From contig OX393576.1 of NCBI GenBank assembly GCA_947652605.1, positions 48,026,966 through 48,090,965 of the forward strand: a DNA stretch of 64,000 nucleotides, written 5' to 3'. This stretch comes from Elmis aenea. Its lineage: Eukaryota; Arthropoda; Insecta; Coleoptera; Elmidae. Position numbers and translations under genes: made by a program. This document shows positions 1 to 11,610 of the stretch, one piece after another; position 1 is the stretch's first letter; every line of letters starts with the position of its first letter. The notes below the pieces were generated by a model that did no database searches, had not been told where the DNA came from, and saw nothing but the letters and a program-made list of their open reading frames with translations.

Positions 1-32
1 TACTTGACAAACCGTCGCTGCTAAGTGATATA

Positions 33-290
33 CAAGGTGATTCGGTTTGACAGTCGCTCCCCTATAACTTTGTTATTTTAAAAAGGAGCCTCTATAAACT
101 TCATATTTTCGTAAATCGTGGAAAATTCTCTTTCAAATAACGTTCAAATGTGTTTCTATGATGAAATATGTCAGACTGGCGGTAGTAATTTTTTTAAAAA
201 AATTATATGGTAGTATATTTTTTTTATAGATTCTGATAGAAAATTAAATTCTAAAAAATTAAAAAAATAACCATACTTCGGAAAATTTTT
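33..290 (+). repeat. Degenerate left arm of a TA-flanked foldback element
   Basis: The tip after TA at 31-32 reads CAAGGTGATTCGGTTTGACA and continues with a block matching 'cccctataactttg'. It is a diverged relative of the intact foldback at 61145-61890, whose tip is CCGGGTGATTCAGTTTGACT. Further in, a block near 225-260 (gat..t..gatagaaaattaaattct) also matches that element's 61348-61370 region. No matching right arm is visible in the next kilobase, so this is a one-armed or decayed copy. Homology to the intact copy is seen directly; the outer limit at about 290 is approximate. Confidence 0.6.
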
Positions 291-1941
291 GACAAAAATG
301 AGTTTAAAAGGTATTTATTATTTTTCACAAAATCGTTGTATTTGGCTAAACAAAACACGATCGCTGTAGTAATTGACAGTTTATAACTTGTGACAATGTG
401 TTATTATTATTTTTTGATGAAAAATCATTATTTCGATATTTTTTCATTTTTTTTTTGCCATGCTGAGACAATTACTGTTATCAAACTTGGCCACTATTTA
501 ATTCTTATTTTAAAAAAATATTTATAGTCAAAAATTGTCGCCAGATTATGTATCATTTTTTTAATTGCATTACCCTCTAAGTAACTGTTTTTGGCAAAAA
601 AATGTTTGTTAAATTTTTTTGTTCTCTTTACTCTCTCAAGTACAAAACAAGAAATTAACAATTTATTGAGTAAATTGTCATACGAAATTTATTATAAAGT
701 CATTATACGAGGATCAAGCTGAATTTCTTAAGAATTACAACCCTTGATCGGGTGCGCCTCTTATTTTCACGCGACCGTGCGCGTGGAGTACTTTGTCCAT
801 AGCATCTTTTGAAACAAATAACTCTAGTGTTTGATAGTATGGTTGGTTTATTTTTTATCAATAAATATGATCTTTTATGTTTTACAAATACAACTCACAA
901 TGATATTTGTTCATCACAAATTATTTTACAATATCATATAAATTAAATTTCCAACAATATTGTTATAGTTCAAACCACAAACCTAAATAACAAATGTAAA
1001 ATTCTCTTTATTTATCTGATTTACATTTTTCAGCAATACATGTTTGATAACTATAGGTGGTTTTGCCATGATTTTTACAAAAAGAAAAACGGTTGTAAGA
1101 ATCACATTTAATTGTGGTGTCCATATTATTTCCTACAGAATTGAAGTAATAAAGTTTTATTATTACCTAAATACAGATCTTTGAGTTACGATAAGGTACT
1201 TTGGAAATCAAAATGACACTTAATGAATACCCAGAGTATTAAATCAAGAAATAGAGTTACCTTATTAAATTTAATAACATTGGCGTACTTTATACTGCAG
1301 CGCGTCCGCTTGAGGGTTAATAATTTTAATGTTTATTTTAAATATATTCAAAGCAATTATTTTCTTCAGCATTCGTTTCACCATTCTTACTTTCCAAAAT
1401 TTGAAAGTTTTCAACCAATCTTTTTTAGAATATTAGCAAAATATCGCGAACGAAAGCATCAATCTCCTTCTCAGTTAAGAAGATTTTACTCCACAAATTT
1501 CGTTTCGTCTCACATTGCCTTATCAACTAAGTAGGTACGGTGGATTTGAATATTTCATCACAATTTTTTACACGCTCTGCTTTTTGGAACTTGGAGAGCT
1601 GATGCGATTAACAGCTTTGTTTAAACGCAGGTGATCATGGGGAAGTATCCAATCTTAAGTTTATACTTTATTATTTTCATTGTCAGCTTCAATCATAGTT
1701 TAACAGCAGCAACAGTCATGAGAGTACCTCCTGCAGGTTTTCCATGTTAAACAGACCTCCTTTTGCGTTTAAAATATTTATCCAAGCGGTAAATTGTAGC
1801 TGTTATAATCGTAATAAATCTAATTCGAATATACTGTAGGGGTAGGGGCTAACTCCATTTTTTCAATTTCCACTATTTTAATAAATAATTAAACTGGGTT
1901 TTAACCAACTTAACATTAACGATTAAACCCCTAACAATAGG
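291..1941. other. AT-rich DNA, no gene recognised
   Basis: The stretch contains homopolymer runs and a 103-codon open frame at 1223-1534 with no recognisable domain, whose composition is what AT-rich DNA gives by chance. A short segment at 715-790 is somewhat richer in G+C. I see no splice-flanked exon, structural RNA or element ends. Confidence 0.5.
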
Positions 1942-2593
1942 TAGAATTTGATTAAGGTTGTGTTTATTGCATCAAGAACATCAAAACTAAATGTTTTGCA
2001 GAGTTATACGTGCCACTGGCCATTTTTTTCCGGAAAAATAGGAAAAAACTGAAAAGTTGAATAATAAAAGTAATTTTTGCAATCGCGTTGGCCATGAAAC
2101 CATCAGAGACAAATTCTAAATTTTTCTATTTACCAGTGCGCGCATATTTTGCAAATAAATGGTGCAAAGTTTTTGAAAAAATCTTAAACGGTTTCGGAGA
2201 AAAACGCGAAAAACGAGGCCTTTGTAAAAACTGTTTTCCTTATGTTAAACGCCTATGCAAGTCGCATAGATATAGTTATACAGATATACCACAACTTCTC
2301 AAATCATAGCGCTTATGCAGGGGTTTCGTTTTTGACGTTTTTCTCCGGAACGGTTGAAGATATTTTCAAAAACTTTGCACCATTTTACTTGCAAAGGATG
2401 TGCGCATTGGTAAATAGAAAAATTTAAATTTTGTCCCTGGCGGTTTCTTGGCCAACGCGATCGCAAAAATGACCTTTTTATAACAATTTTTCCCCTATTT
2501 TTTCGAAGGAAATGGCCAGTGGCACGTATAACTCTGGAAAACATTTAGTTTTGAGGTCCTTGATGCAATAAACACAGCCTTAATCAAATTCTA
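1942..2593. mobile_element. Foldback (long inverted repeat) element, TIR GAATTTGATTAAGG
   Basis: Two arms of about 285-300 bp, 1944-2240 and 2310-2591, are imperfect reverse complements separated by a loop of about 70 bp. The outer tips are TA|GAATTTGATTAAGGYTGTG on the left and its inverse ending CCTTAATCAAATTC|TA on the right. Matching inner landmarks include 'cgtgccactggccat' and 'atggccagtggcacg'. The TA on both sides fits a TA target duplication, but with symmetric ends this is not proof. Open frames at 2088-2544 are products of the palindrome, not genes. No transposase is present, so it is a non-autonomous element by inference. Confidence 0.75.
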
Positions 2594-3868
2594 GCGACTA
2601 AGTATCGTGACCATCCCTTGTCAACTTGAGCCCCGTGCTTCAATATTTTTCTGCTTATACAAAAGTATAACACTTTTTCTGCACAAGTGCGTACCGATTT
2701 TCAACACCATTTAACAAGCATGCGTTCGCAGTTTGACTGTACCACAAATACTTTCCCGTATGTTAACAGATATAATGCTATAAAAGTATCGCTGCTTCAC
2801 TCATTCGGATTTCGCTTGTCCATGAAATATCTTAGAAATTGCCCGCATGAATCCTGCGTTTATCAACTTTCTCCGTGTGTTTGTTTCGCTAATTGGCCAA
2901 GCGTTGCGTTAGATATCGATCAATGAAAAATTTCTTTTTCAACTTTTCAGTCTAGTAAATGAAGGTTATTCCAATGTAACAGAAATTGCAGTATAAATTT
3001 TCTTCGGTTTCATGAATTTAATTGTTACATAACTTGATATAAAAGTAAATAGCATGTAATTATTTATGCGAATATTGTTTGTAAATTTTGAAGTGTTTAT
3101 AGTAACTGTGGTTTCTTTAAATATTTACCAATACTTTTGAAGGATTTATTTTACACAAAACTCACTTAAAAAAGCGTGAACTAGATTATATCATACGAGA
3201 TGAATTCCGAGTTTATTTGAATTAAATTGACCGTTAATTGTAATATGTTTATTAATGAGCAGTGATTAAATTTTGTGTACGGCTTAAATAACACTGGCGG
3301 CTTTTAAACAAACTTGATCTATTAAAAAACAAGTTAGTGAATGACATATAAAATGTTAATATGGACCAAAAATACTGTAACTTTTTAACTTTCAAACAAG
3401 AATCGAAAATCTAGAAGAATGGGTCCAGTTCAAGAAAAATTGGGGAGAAATGGCTTTAGTTGTGGGGCGGTTTCGTATTTTGTATAAAAAAAAACAATGC
3501 TGCAAACTTTAAAAAATCGGTTCAGTTCCGATTCACAGTTCATAATATTTAACCGGTTCGACGCTTTCGACGTTTCAGGGCGAAGGGCTCGGTTAAAGAT
3601 TTATTTAGAATAAATTCGGTTTTTATTTTGGATTGCAGTCTTGAATAAAACCTGGATTGTTGCAAGTACTAGCAGGATTTCTGCGACATTGTATAAAATA
3701 TGATGTAAGTTTTAGTCATCCCAAAAATCTGGGTTTCTCCATAAATTCATGCTTTTACAAAACACGTTGTAACGTATGGAATTATTACGGTTTTTAATCT
3801 GTGAAATGTTGTGTCAGTTATAGCTTGGATTTGGTTTATTGAATAAAGAATTAGTTCGAATTCAGGTG
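2594..3868. other. No gene recognised; unexplained open frame
   Basis: A 79-codon plus-strand frame at 2687-2926 lies in DNA richer in G+C than its surroundings and encodes six cysteines, but it matches no family I know and has no clear splice sites. At 3510-3600 there are repeated 'ggttcagttccg'-like and 'aaccggttcg' motifs, reminiscent of the interior of the MITEs at 13647 and 31351, without detectable ends. Confidence 0.35.
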
Positions 3869-3870
3869 TA

Positions 3871-5069
3871 CAGGGTGGTCCAAATTCGATGGGATTGCAT
3901 GGGTATCTCGGTTAATATTTAAGATAGAGAAACGGTTAAATTACCAAAAATGTGCAGTTTTTTGAGACAAACTCAGAACCGTTTTCAAAAATATTCTATC
4001 ATTTCCGGTTTTCGAGTTATCGAATAAAAAGTGTTTTTTTGTCATATTAATAATGTGTCATATCTCCGTTATTGTTGTAAATATCGAAAATATTTATTAA
4101 GATTATTTTTAGATATTTTTATGTTTAATTTAATTATACTGAAAAAAAATAATTTTACGCTCGCTGTTAAAAAGTTATGACACAAAATTACCTTTTTTTA
4201 AATGGAAGCGATAGTTGGCTATGACATTTAAATTCCTTATTTTTTTCTCATTCCAAATATATAAGGGTCGATGTATTTATTTTTAATAATACGCAAGTTA
4301 TGAAGGTTTTTTAGGTTTTTTTTCTAAGAAAATCATAGTAGGCTATGAAAACAAAAACCAAACAAGGTGTAAAACCTTACAAAACATGTGGTACAAGTTA
4401 CCAAGGTTTTTTAATTTGTTGTGGAGATAAACATTGTAAATATTTGAAAATAAGAAAACAACGATATAGTCGGTATCAGCAGTAATGTAGGATATTGTTG
4501 TTTATCTTACCTATGTTCAAAAAATTTCGTATTTATCTCAATAACAAATTAAAAAACCTTGGTAAGTTGTACCACATGAGTTTTATAAGGTTTTACACTT
4601 TGTTTATTTATGATTTTCTTTAAAAAAAAAACTAAAAAACCTTCATAACTTGCGTATTGTTGAAAATAAATACATCAACCCTTATATATTTGAAATGAGA
4701 AAAAAATGAGGAATTTAAATAGGTCATAGCCAACTATCGTTTCCATTTAAAAAAAGGTAAGTTTGTGTCATAACTTTTTAACGGCGAGCGTAAAATTTTT
4801 TTTTTTAGTATAATCAAATTAAACATAAAAATATACAAAAATAATCTTTGTAAATATTTTTGATATTTACAACAATAACGGAGATATGACACATTATTAA
4901 TATGACAAAAAAACACTTTTTATTCGATAACTCGAAAACCGGAAATGATATTTGAAAACGGTTCTGAGTTTGTCTCAAAAAACTGTACATTTTTGGTAAT
5001 TTAACCGTTTCTCTATCTTAAATATTAACCGAGATACCCATGCAATCCCACCGAATTTGGACCACCCTG
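3871..5069. mobile_element. Large TA-flanked foldback element (family A)
   Basis: This is a 1199-bp near-palindrome. The left tip, after TA at 3869-3870, is CAGGGTGGTCCAAATTCGAT; the right end is the inverse, finishing ...TTTGGACCACCCTG before TA at 5070-5071. The arms (about 3871-4440 and 4540-5069) match almost base for base around a loop of about 100 bp. The outer part of each arm (about 310 bp) is specific to this family. The inner core, about 4183-4762, is shared with the foldback at 20660-21858, and one arm recurs at 48279-48843. It encodes no protein; the 60-codon frame at 4734-4916 is arm sequence. CAGGGTG tips with TA flanks fit a Tc1/mariner-type mechanism (inference). Confidence 0.85.
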
Positions 5070-5071
5070 TA

Positions 5072-6906
5072 CGGGTTCAAAAAAATTAATTAAAGTGAAT
5101 TTCATAATGTTGAACTTTTCTCAGTTTGGACGTAACGTTTCTCAAAGGATTATTTCATTTTATTAGGCACGTTATTTTTATTTTGCACTAAATGTTATTA
5201 AGGCGAATATTTACCTTTTTTAAATAATATAACGTCATTTGGTTTACATATATAGCAAATAGCATTAAAACTTTTTGTACCTCATGAACTCCTGATAACA
5301 ACAATGAAAGTAGAAAATGTAAAAGTAGATGTTTGTAAATTATTTTAGCAATATCATTGAATTATCAAGAAAAAAGAATTTTACATTAATCCGTAGCTAA
5401 ACAAAAATTTTCTTAACATTAGGAGTCTGTTTTCGGTGCGTGATAAGTTCAGATTTATTTTTAATTGCCATTATAAAATATTTAAACTCAATGATCTGGA
5501 AATTTCTTTTTCCCAATTGAATGTTGAACAATTTGAATGTCCACTGTTGATGACTTCATTTTTTTCTCTCTTTAATTTTTACCACTAGTGAGAACATTTT
5601 TACAAGTGCGTCTGCCACAAATGTTTATAAAAATGTTTGTGATTCTATCTAATGCATTTTGATGCGTCGTGACTAGACAAGGTGCCACGCACAAGATCAC
5701 AAAAAAACGGACTTGATTATAATTTATATAAACTAATTCAGTCTCACGACTTTTACAACGATTCTTATGTAGCCTGAAACACCACAAGACTTTCATTCTC
5801 ACTAGTCACGATATTTAAACTGATATGTCACAACTAATTTAGTACTCCTCAACCACTAACAAAAAATATTAAAATGTCAAGAATATTATTATCCCAACAA
5901 TTATTATTGTTTAGATTTTCATTGGTAAAATATCAACAGCTTGTTTTATAGCCACAAGAGAAATATGATATTTTTCCTTAATTAACGGATTGGAATTTCT
6001 GTAATTAAACAAATTTTTAAATGGTGTAAATAAAGCATTCTAGATTATTATGTAACTATGAATAGTATTTAGTTTATTAGCGACAGTTAGACATTTTTAA
6101 AATTTCGCTAAATGTTTCCTTGTAATGGTTATTAGCGTTCATGACAGTGAAGATAAAAATTCCAATACCATAATATAAGCATATTTTTGTGGATAATCAC
6201 AATGGAAGATGTACACAGCCTTGGTTTTTATGCAAATAGTTTGCCATAGGCAAAATTATCTAACTTGTTTCGGTAAAAAGTATGAATGATGCTTGTTTTT
6301 CTTTAATAAATAATCACCTAATGAAAAATTTATTAGCTCAGTCGAAATATAAATTACAATAGCTACGAATTTGCAATATTCTGTTAGTTCTTTTAAACTT
6401 GTGCATATACTATAAGTTATTATTGCAATTTGCCCTGTGTTTTAAATAATAAACTGTTAACATCGACACTTTAATTGCAGTGAAATTAGTAAATGTTCAG
6501 TAGTTTTTATTGTTCACGGCCATGAAATATTAACACAGTCTGTAAAATACAAATCGTTAATTTCCTACTTAGAAAGTAATTGGTTGCTAAAATTATTTAA
6601 CAGTGAATATAATCTAGTATTTCACGCTAACGGAAGATTATGATTAATAACCACGGTATTTATGCCATAGTCATAGTACCTACTTAGCCCGCATTAGGTT
6701 TAGTGTTTAGTTAAGTGCTAACCTAGTTTTTCCAACATTTCAGGAAATTATTTTGAGTAAAGCACACATGAAACATAACTTAAGTATCCTTAGTTGAAAA
6801 TAACAATTTATGTATTCATTTTTTAGCATACAGATTAACATTAGTAATAAATATCGGTCTTCTTTTGCCCATTTTGAAATTTTATAATATGTTTGTTATA
6901 TTACAG
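5072..6906. other. AT-rich DNA, no gene recognised
   Basis: No element ends, coding exon or RNA gene could be supported. A 76-codon minus frame at 5572-5802 has no recognisable domain. The stretch 6640-6740 is slightly less AT-rich but featureless. Confidence 0.5.
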
Positions 6907-6908
6907 TA

Positions 6909-7790
6909 CAGGGTGGACAAATTCGAATATTTTACGGAGTATCTTGATCAGTGGCGTACGCAAGGGGGGCATTAGGGGATAAATCACCCCCGAACGTTTG
7001 AAAAGAACTAAAATTATAATTACCACATTTCAAAATTTCGCGACAGGTTGCTTTTCCATACATACATATAAAATATAACATGTTTGTATATTTTACTCAT
7101 ACCTAAATGCTATTTTTGGGTACGTTTGACCTTATTTCTTTTTAAATGCCTATTTCGCTGTTACCCGGGGGGCTGCTGCCCCCTGGACCCCCCGCAACTC
7201 TTTCTTGCGACTCACTTTTTGTGTCTAGCCCCCATAGATCATTTTTTAATTGCACCATTACCATGTCCCATTTGAAATTAGTCAGTATTATTTTTGCAAG
7301 GGTAAACTACCTATATCCCTCCTGAAATATTTTTCTGCGTACGCCACTGATCTTGATTACCGTAATAGTTAGCGAAAATCTGATATCGGTCTCCTGAGAT
7401 ATTTTTTTTGAGAAAAGAACGCCTAGGTAGATTTTTTATATGTATTGCTTTCCATTTAGGCACTACAGACGAAAAATTAAATAGCTTCATTTTTTTTACT
7501 ATAACTTCTTTATCTATTAAAATAAAACAAAATTTTATTAAGGTTTTCTATACACATTTTTCAGCTAAATTAAAAAATAAAATAAAATTAGTTTTAGCGA
7601 CCTTGACTTTTGAGATATGAAATGAACTTATATATTTTTTAAGAGAAACCCTAGTTTGCCATGATTTTATATGAAAGAGAATTTGTTTCGCTTTTTAAAA
7701 ATATATAGTTTTATATAGTTTTGCAAAAAATAACCGAAATATGTCTAATTTTATAAAATTTATTTTATCAAAGTTTGCCATGATTTCGTA
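6909..7790 (+). mobile_element. One-armed TA-family element, copy H1
   Basis: It starts after TA at 6907-6908 with CAGGGTGGACAAATTCGAAT and is colinear with the copy at 60979-62176. Shared landmarks include 'gcgaaaatctgat', 'gacgaaaaattaaata', 'ttattaaaataaaacaa' and 'ccttgacttt.gagatatgaa'. It also holds a diverged form of the module (t)agttggccatgac that is found in families A and B. No inverted right end is detectable; homology stops near 7790. The copy is interrupted by a hAT MITE at 6949-7349. Confidence 0.7.
6949..7349. mobile_element. Non-autonomous hAT element (MITE) with 8-bp TSD
   Basis: The terminal inverted repeats are CAGTGGCGTACGCA and TGCGTACGCCACTG. The flanks carry an exact 8-bp direct repeat ATCTTGAT (6941-6948 and 7350-7357), the signature of hAT transposition. 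The 401-bp interior includes a G/C-run segment at 7164-7195, which creates the proline-rich 63-codon frame at 7084-7275; I do not regard that as a gene. The element lies inside copy H1, so it is the younger insertion. Confidence 0.92.
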
Positions 7791-8636
7791 AACAGGTGAT
7801 GTTTGCAATTATTAAACAACTAAACGTCATTTCCAAAATTTCCCTAAATTTAAAAGAAAATTATCTTCACCATTGAAATATTTTGCATTGTGACAAAGTT
7901 GAAGTTCTGCATGTAACAACACGCTAAATAAACTGCATTTTATATTGAAAAAATGTTGTTGATTTAAGTTTCACATGGCTCTACACTTGACTGCATGCCA
8001 AAGATGTGACGTAAACAATTTTTAATAACAGCTTGAATTAGATTTGCATCAATAATAGCGGTTGAGCGGAAGCCGGTTTCTGTATAACGGGCACATGCTT
8101 GTTCCTATGAACCTTGTGACACACAACCTGCTTTCAGTAACTTTAAGTAAGCAAATCAGAATAGTATGTAATTTATAATAGTGTAACATACTTTGTTTTT
8201 TAACATATGCCGCGGGTTTTGTATGTTATTAAAAAGTTATTTAAAAAAATATATGTTAAACTGCCCTTGAACATATTCTAAAAACTGCAACACATACATT
8301 TTTACAGATTTACTGAAATGAAAACGCCTTTTGCAAGTATAGTATTTTTAAATAGTAACCAAAATAGCATATTTCTTGGTATATCAAAATTAAATTGTGA
8401 GAGCCAGTGGTCTTATGTTTCTTGCTGTATCATTTTTTTTTAAACAAAATTTCTGTCGTAAGTAGGGTGACCAACTTTGAGTTAAGCTTAACCCGGAAAA
8501 GTCTAGGATTAAAATATAGTAACTTAATATGACCGAGAGACGTTCTTCTTAAGCCAGTTTGTTAACACTTCAACTGAAAAAATGAAGTTGGATGTAAATT
8601 AAGAATACATATTTAATAGAAATATAAACATATTAG
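7791..8636. other. AT-rich DNA with a possible solo element tip
   Basis: At 8465 the sequence AGGGTGACCAACTTTGAGTT resembles the tip of a TIR element, but no partner is found. Otherwise no coding exon or RNA gene is recognised. Confidence 0.35.
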
Positions 8637-9535
8637 TGTGCAAAAAAACGCCCTCGGTAGGATAAATTGGGGCGGAATGGGGTATTTTACGTTTAAGGAT
8701 TTTATATTTTATATCAAATAAAGCAATATTGTCGATTTTGTGATAATAATGCCTTTGTTATCAAAAAAACAACTGCAACAGATTTTTGGATCATAATTTA
8801 GTAATAATACAAGTTGAAAAAAATACATAGGTGGGGCAAAATGGGGTACTTTTGATATTTAGTAATATGTTATGAAATGTTACTTTTTCACTTTTTCTCC
8901 AATAGAAAATATTTTTTTACAATTAACATGAACGTATAGCTACAGCATCGTCTTCATCACTTTCAAGTCTCGCACAAGAGCTGTGAGCCCATTTTAGGCA
9001 AGAGAAACATCTAATTTATCCTTTTTTAGAATAAGCATGACAATATTGGCATTCATCTTTTTTATCAATTTCTTTTCTGGAACGATTTGGACGGTTAGGT
9101 TTACAGGTTAGGTTAGGTTTTTGGAAGGCATAGGTACAAACGGGGCATAACAGCGTAGTGCCCCGTTTTGCCCGACCCCGTTCTGCCCCGTGGTTTTATT
9201 CTTAGCTTAGGTATAGGTACAGTCGTAACGGAAAAATTCTGATATAAAACAACAATGACAAAAACGGAATTAGAACCTAATGAAATATTCCAATATCACA
9301 GTATACTAATATATTAACTAAATGTAGCTCAGTTTTACCTACATGCAATGGAAGACGTACCCAGTATTGTCAAATCACCACAAAATATAACATTACACAT
9401 AAATATTTGAGGAATGGCAGCCAATTGTTGTACCCTGTATCAACATAGCTCTAAATAGTTTCGGAAAATTGCGCCACTTCCGGAAAAAATGAAGGCTGTT
9501 TCCCGTTATGCCCCGCTATCCCGTTATGTGAGTTT
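8637..9535 (-). mobile_element. Decayed pogo/Tigger-like DNA transposon with GGGGCAAAATGGGG repeats
   Basis: The region is delimited by repeated G-rich motifs. On the left they read ggggcggaatggggta (8669) and ggggcaaaatggggta (8832). On the right they are inverted: gccccgttttgcccgacccc (9161), tgccccg (9184) and gttatgccccgctatcccg (9502). This inverted arrangement on either side of a transposase remnant (8923-9120, minus) fits subterminal repeats of one transposon. I cannot find clean terminal repeats or a TSD, so the limits are approximate, and the pogo/Tigger assignment rests on the zinc-finger remnant. Confidence 0.45.
8923..9120 (-). pseudogene. Transposase C-terminal zinc-finger remnant
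   Basis: Reading the minus strand from 9120 gives a basic linker (PNRPNRSRKEIDKKDE), then Cys-x2-Cys, a spacer with an in-frame stop, Cys-x2-Cys, the motif LKWAHSSC, and an acidic stretch followed by a final Cys before a stop at 8923-8925. The C-x2-C...C-x2-C-xxW-A-H-xx-C layout is that of the PHD-like finger found at the C-terminus of many insect pogo/Tigger-type transposases (family knowledge). The internal TAA makes it a pseudogene. The rest of the transposase is not recognisable upstream. Confidence 0.5.
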
Positions 9536-11013
9536 TTAGTTGTTTTTAAAATAATGTTGGGAGGTCGTTTTTAGGGATAAAATTAATTAATTTTTATTGT
9601 GACCCACCGAAAACTAGGAATGCGGGTTGGATTTTGGAATTGTTTCGTCCAATCAGGGGCTGTTGGCAACCTGTGGGCGTTGTTCGTTGAGTTGATTGTA
9701 AGTACATTTGCACACGAATTACCCACAAAACAGAAAATAGTACATTTTACCTACCTATATAATTTTGTTTGGTTACTGTTATGAAATGAATGCAACAATC
9801 TGGAGAGCTTATGGTGAAACCTGGAGCCCGGATACAAGGTGCGAATACCAGAAGAATTTGCTCGTAAGGAATAATGTGTTTCTAATCAACTTATATCACT
9901 ATAATATTATCCAAAAAAACTTAATATGATTTATAATTCACTGATAGATTCTATTCAAATGCTTGTATTAACTGGAGATTTGATTTATAGATCAAGCAAA
10001 GAACCTGATTTCTTAATTATGATTTGTATTGTACATTTTAAATTTCCTGTAGGTACTTAAAGTAAAAACTATCCTACTATAAAGATTTTTTTGTGTAACT
10101 TATGATTATGGTTATCAGAACTAATTATTTACCTCGAAATAGGGTCGTTGAATAAAATTTACAAACATTTGCTGTTGTATTAGGTATAATTTTATTTTTA
10201 AAATGCCGCTTGCAAAAAAAAATATAATTTTGATTAGATACCAATATTCGTGTATAAACAAAAGTAAATTTTACAAACAAAATGCGTATATTACATGAAA
10301 ACATCATTGATGGGTCAATCAACGAATACTACTTAAGTAATTATTCGTTTTTGAAATTGTTATGTATCCGTATACTTATAAAACTTTTAAAAAAATTACA
10401 ACAGTCTGCTTCACACAGTCTTGTGATTGTAAACAACTCTAGGAAATTTGCAACAAATATCAGAAACTTATCTTTACAGAATCAAACGGAAAACATTAAA
10501 AGAGAAAATTTTCCAACGAAAGTAGTCTTAGAACAACTTGATTTTAAAAGGTAATAGAAACTAGTGAAAGTGCAAATTAAAAACATTTTATTAAAAAAAA
10601 ATTATTGAACATTCAAGTTCAAAACTCATAATTTTGTGTACAAACAAAAGATACTTAACCTCCAAGTTTTCTTTTGCGGTTTGGCGCCTTACTTAGTTAC
10701 GTTATGGAACAAAGAAATTTTTTGTGGTTTATGTAAAGTATAAAGAGTAATATTACCTACAAATCAGTTACGATAATGACGATATTGTCTAATCGAATTA
10801 TGAACGTGGTAATTTAAATTCAACATGAAATAATCGGGACTATAGAAAGAAATTTGATGAAGCAAAATAGATAACTCGACTTTTATAAACTTTTTGCCAT
10901 AATATTGGGTAATAATTAGGCTGGGAAATAGTTTTTTCTTAAAAAATTGGACCAAATCAAAACTTTAAAAAAATTTACATTTCCTTGGCCGGATGTGAGA
11001 GCAATCTGCATAG
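9536..11013. other. AT-rich DNA, no gene recognised
   Basis: The longest frame is 90 codons at 10282-10554 (plus). It is asparagine/lysine/leucine rich, with no domain, signal peptide or splice context. A frame at 9599-9784 lies in slightly G-richer DNA with no family match. No element ends are recognised. Confidence 0.4.
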
Positions 11014-11021
11014 ATGCAGAA

Positions 11022-11602
11022 CATTGAATAAAAAGATAAAGGAATGAGCGTTACAGCGTTACTAAGGCGTCCAGGTTAGCCTCTCAATATGGCGGATGCA
11101 TGTTTCCGCTTCTCAGTGGCGTATCTAACATTTTTAAATATGTATTGAATAATGTAAATATTTGCTTTCTTTTGAATTGAACCTGTTATTTACTTATTTA
11201 TTTCTTGTTTCGTGGTTGAGGGAATTAAAAAAATGACAGCATATTTCAATATTTGGATTGTTTATTATGAGAGTTAAAAAATATGCTGTACACAAATGCA
11301 CGCCACTGATATGACATACCATTTTGACAGACCACATCAAATTTTCAATACATGATTACACTACAAAATATTAATGTCTACTTACCTATGAAACGTAATC
11401 TTTTTATCTTTAACATTTTTGGACCTACTACAACTACAAGATTTACAACTAACCATTGTAGTACACGAAACTAAAATATCTCCGACTGTTTGAACTGTCA
11501 ACACCGGCCGCCATAAGAGGCTATCTATGTCGTCATTTCCGTCGCCGCTGAAACGCTGCAGTATAGTATTAAAAGCTCCTTCCTTTATCTTTTAATTCAA
11601 TG
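11022..11602. mobile_element. TIR element with 8-bp TSD ATGCAGAA
   Basis: The terminal repeats are CATTGAATAAAAAGATAAAG on the left and, read inverted, CATTGAATTAAAAGATAAAG on the right. The similarity continues inward through gga(a)(t/g)gagc and 'gcctct.atatggcgg'-like blocks. The exact 8-bp direct repeat ATGCAGAA flanks both ends (11014-11021 and 11603-11610). An 8-bp duplication fits hAT or P-type transposition; the superfamily is not certain because the tips are not typical of hAT. There is no coding capacity. A smaller TIR element (11114-11308) lies inside it. Confidence 0.75.
11114..11308. mobile_element. Short hAT-like TIR element nested in the 11022-11602 element
   Basis: The ends are CAGTGGCGTATCTAACA and TGCACGCCACTG, giving a short inverted repeat of the hAT type (compare 6949-7349). 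The flanking 8-mers (ccgcttct and atatgaca) do not match, so the insertion is old, rearranged, or the pairing is partly chance. Confidence 0.45.
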
Positions 11603-11610
11603 ATGCAGAA

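Noticed and set aside
2687..2926. Cysteine-containing 79-codon frame
   Set aside because: The cysteines do not form a known spacing, there is no signal peptide, and no splice sites support it.
7084..7275. Proline-rich 63-codon frame
   Set aside because: It lies inside the hAT MITE 6949-7349 and arises from its G/C runs.
10282..10554. 90-codon open frame on the plus strand
   Set aside because: It is the longest frame in its region but is N/K/L/I-rich, with no domain, signal peptide, splice context or conservation cue. Chance frames of this length are expected in such AT-rich DNA.
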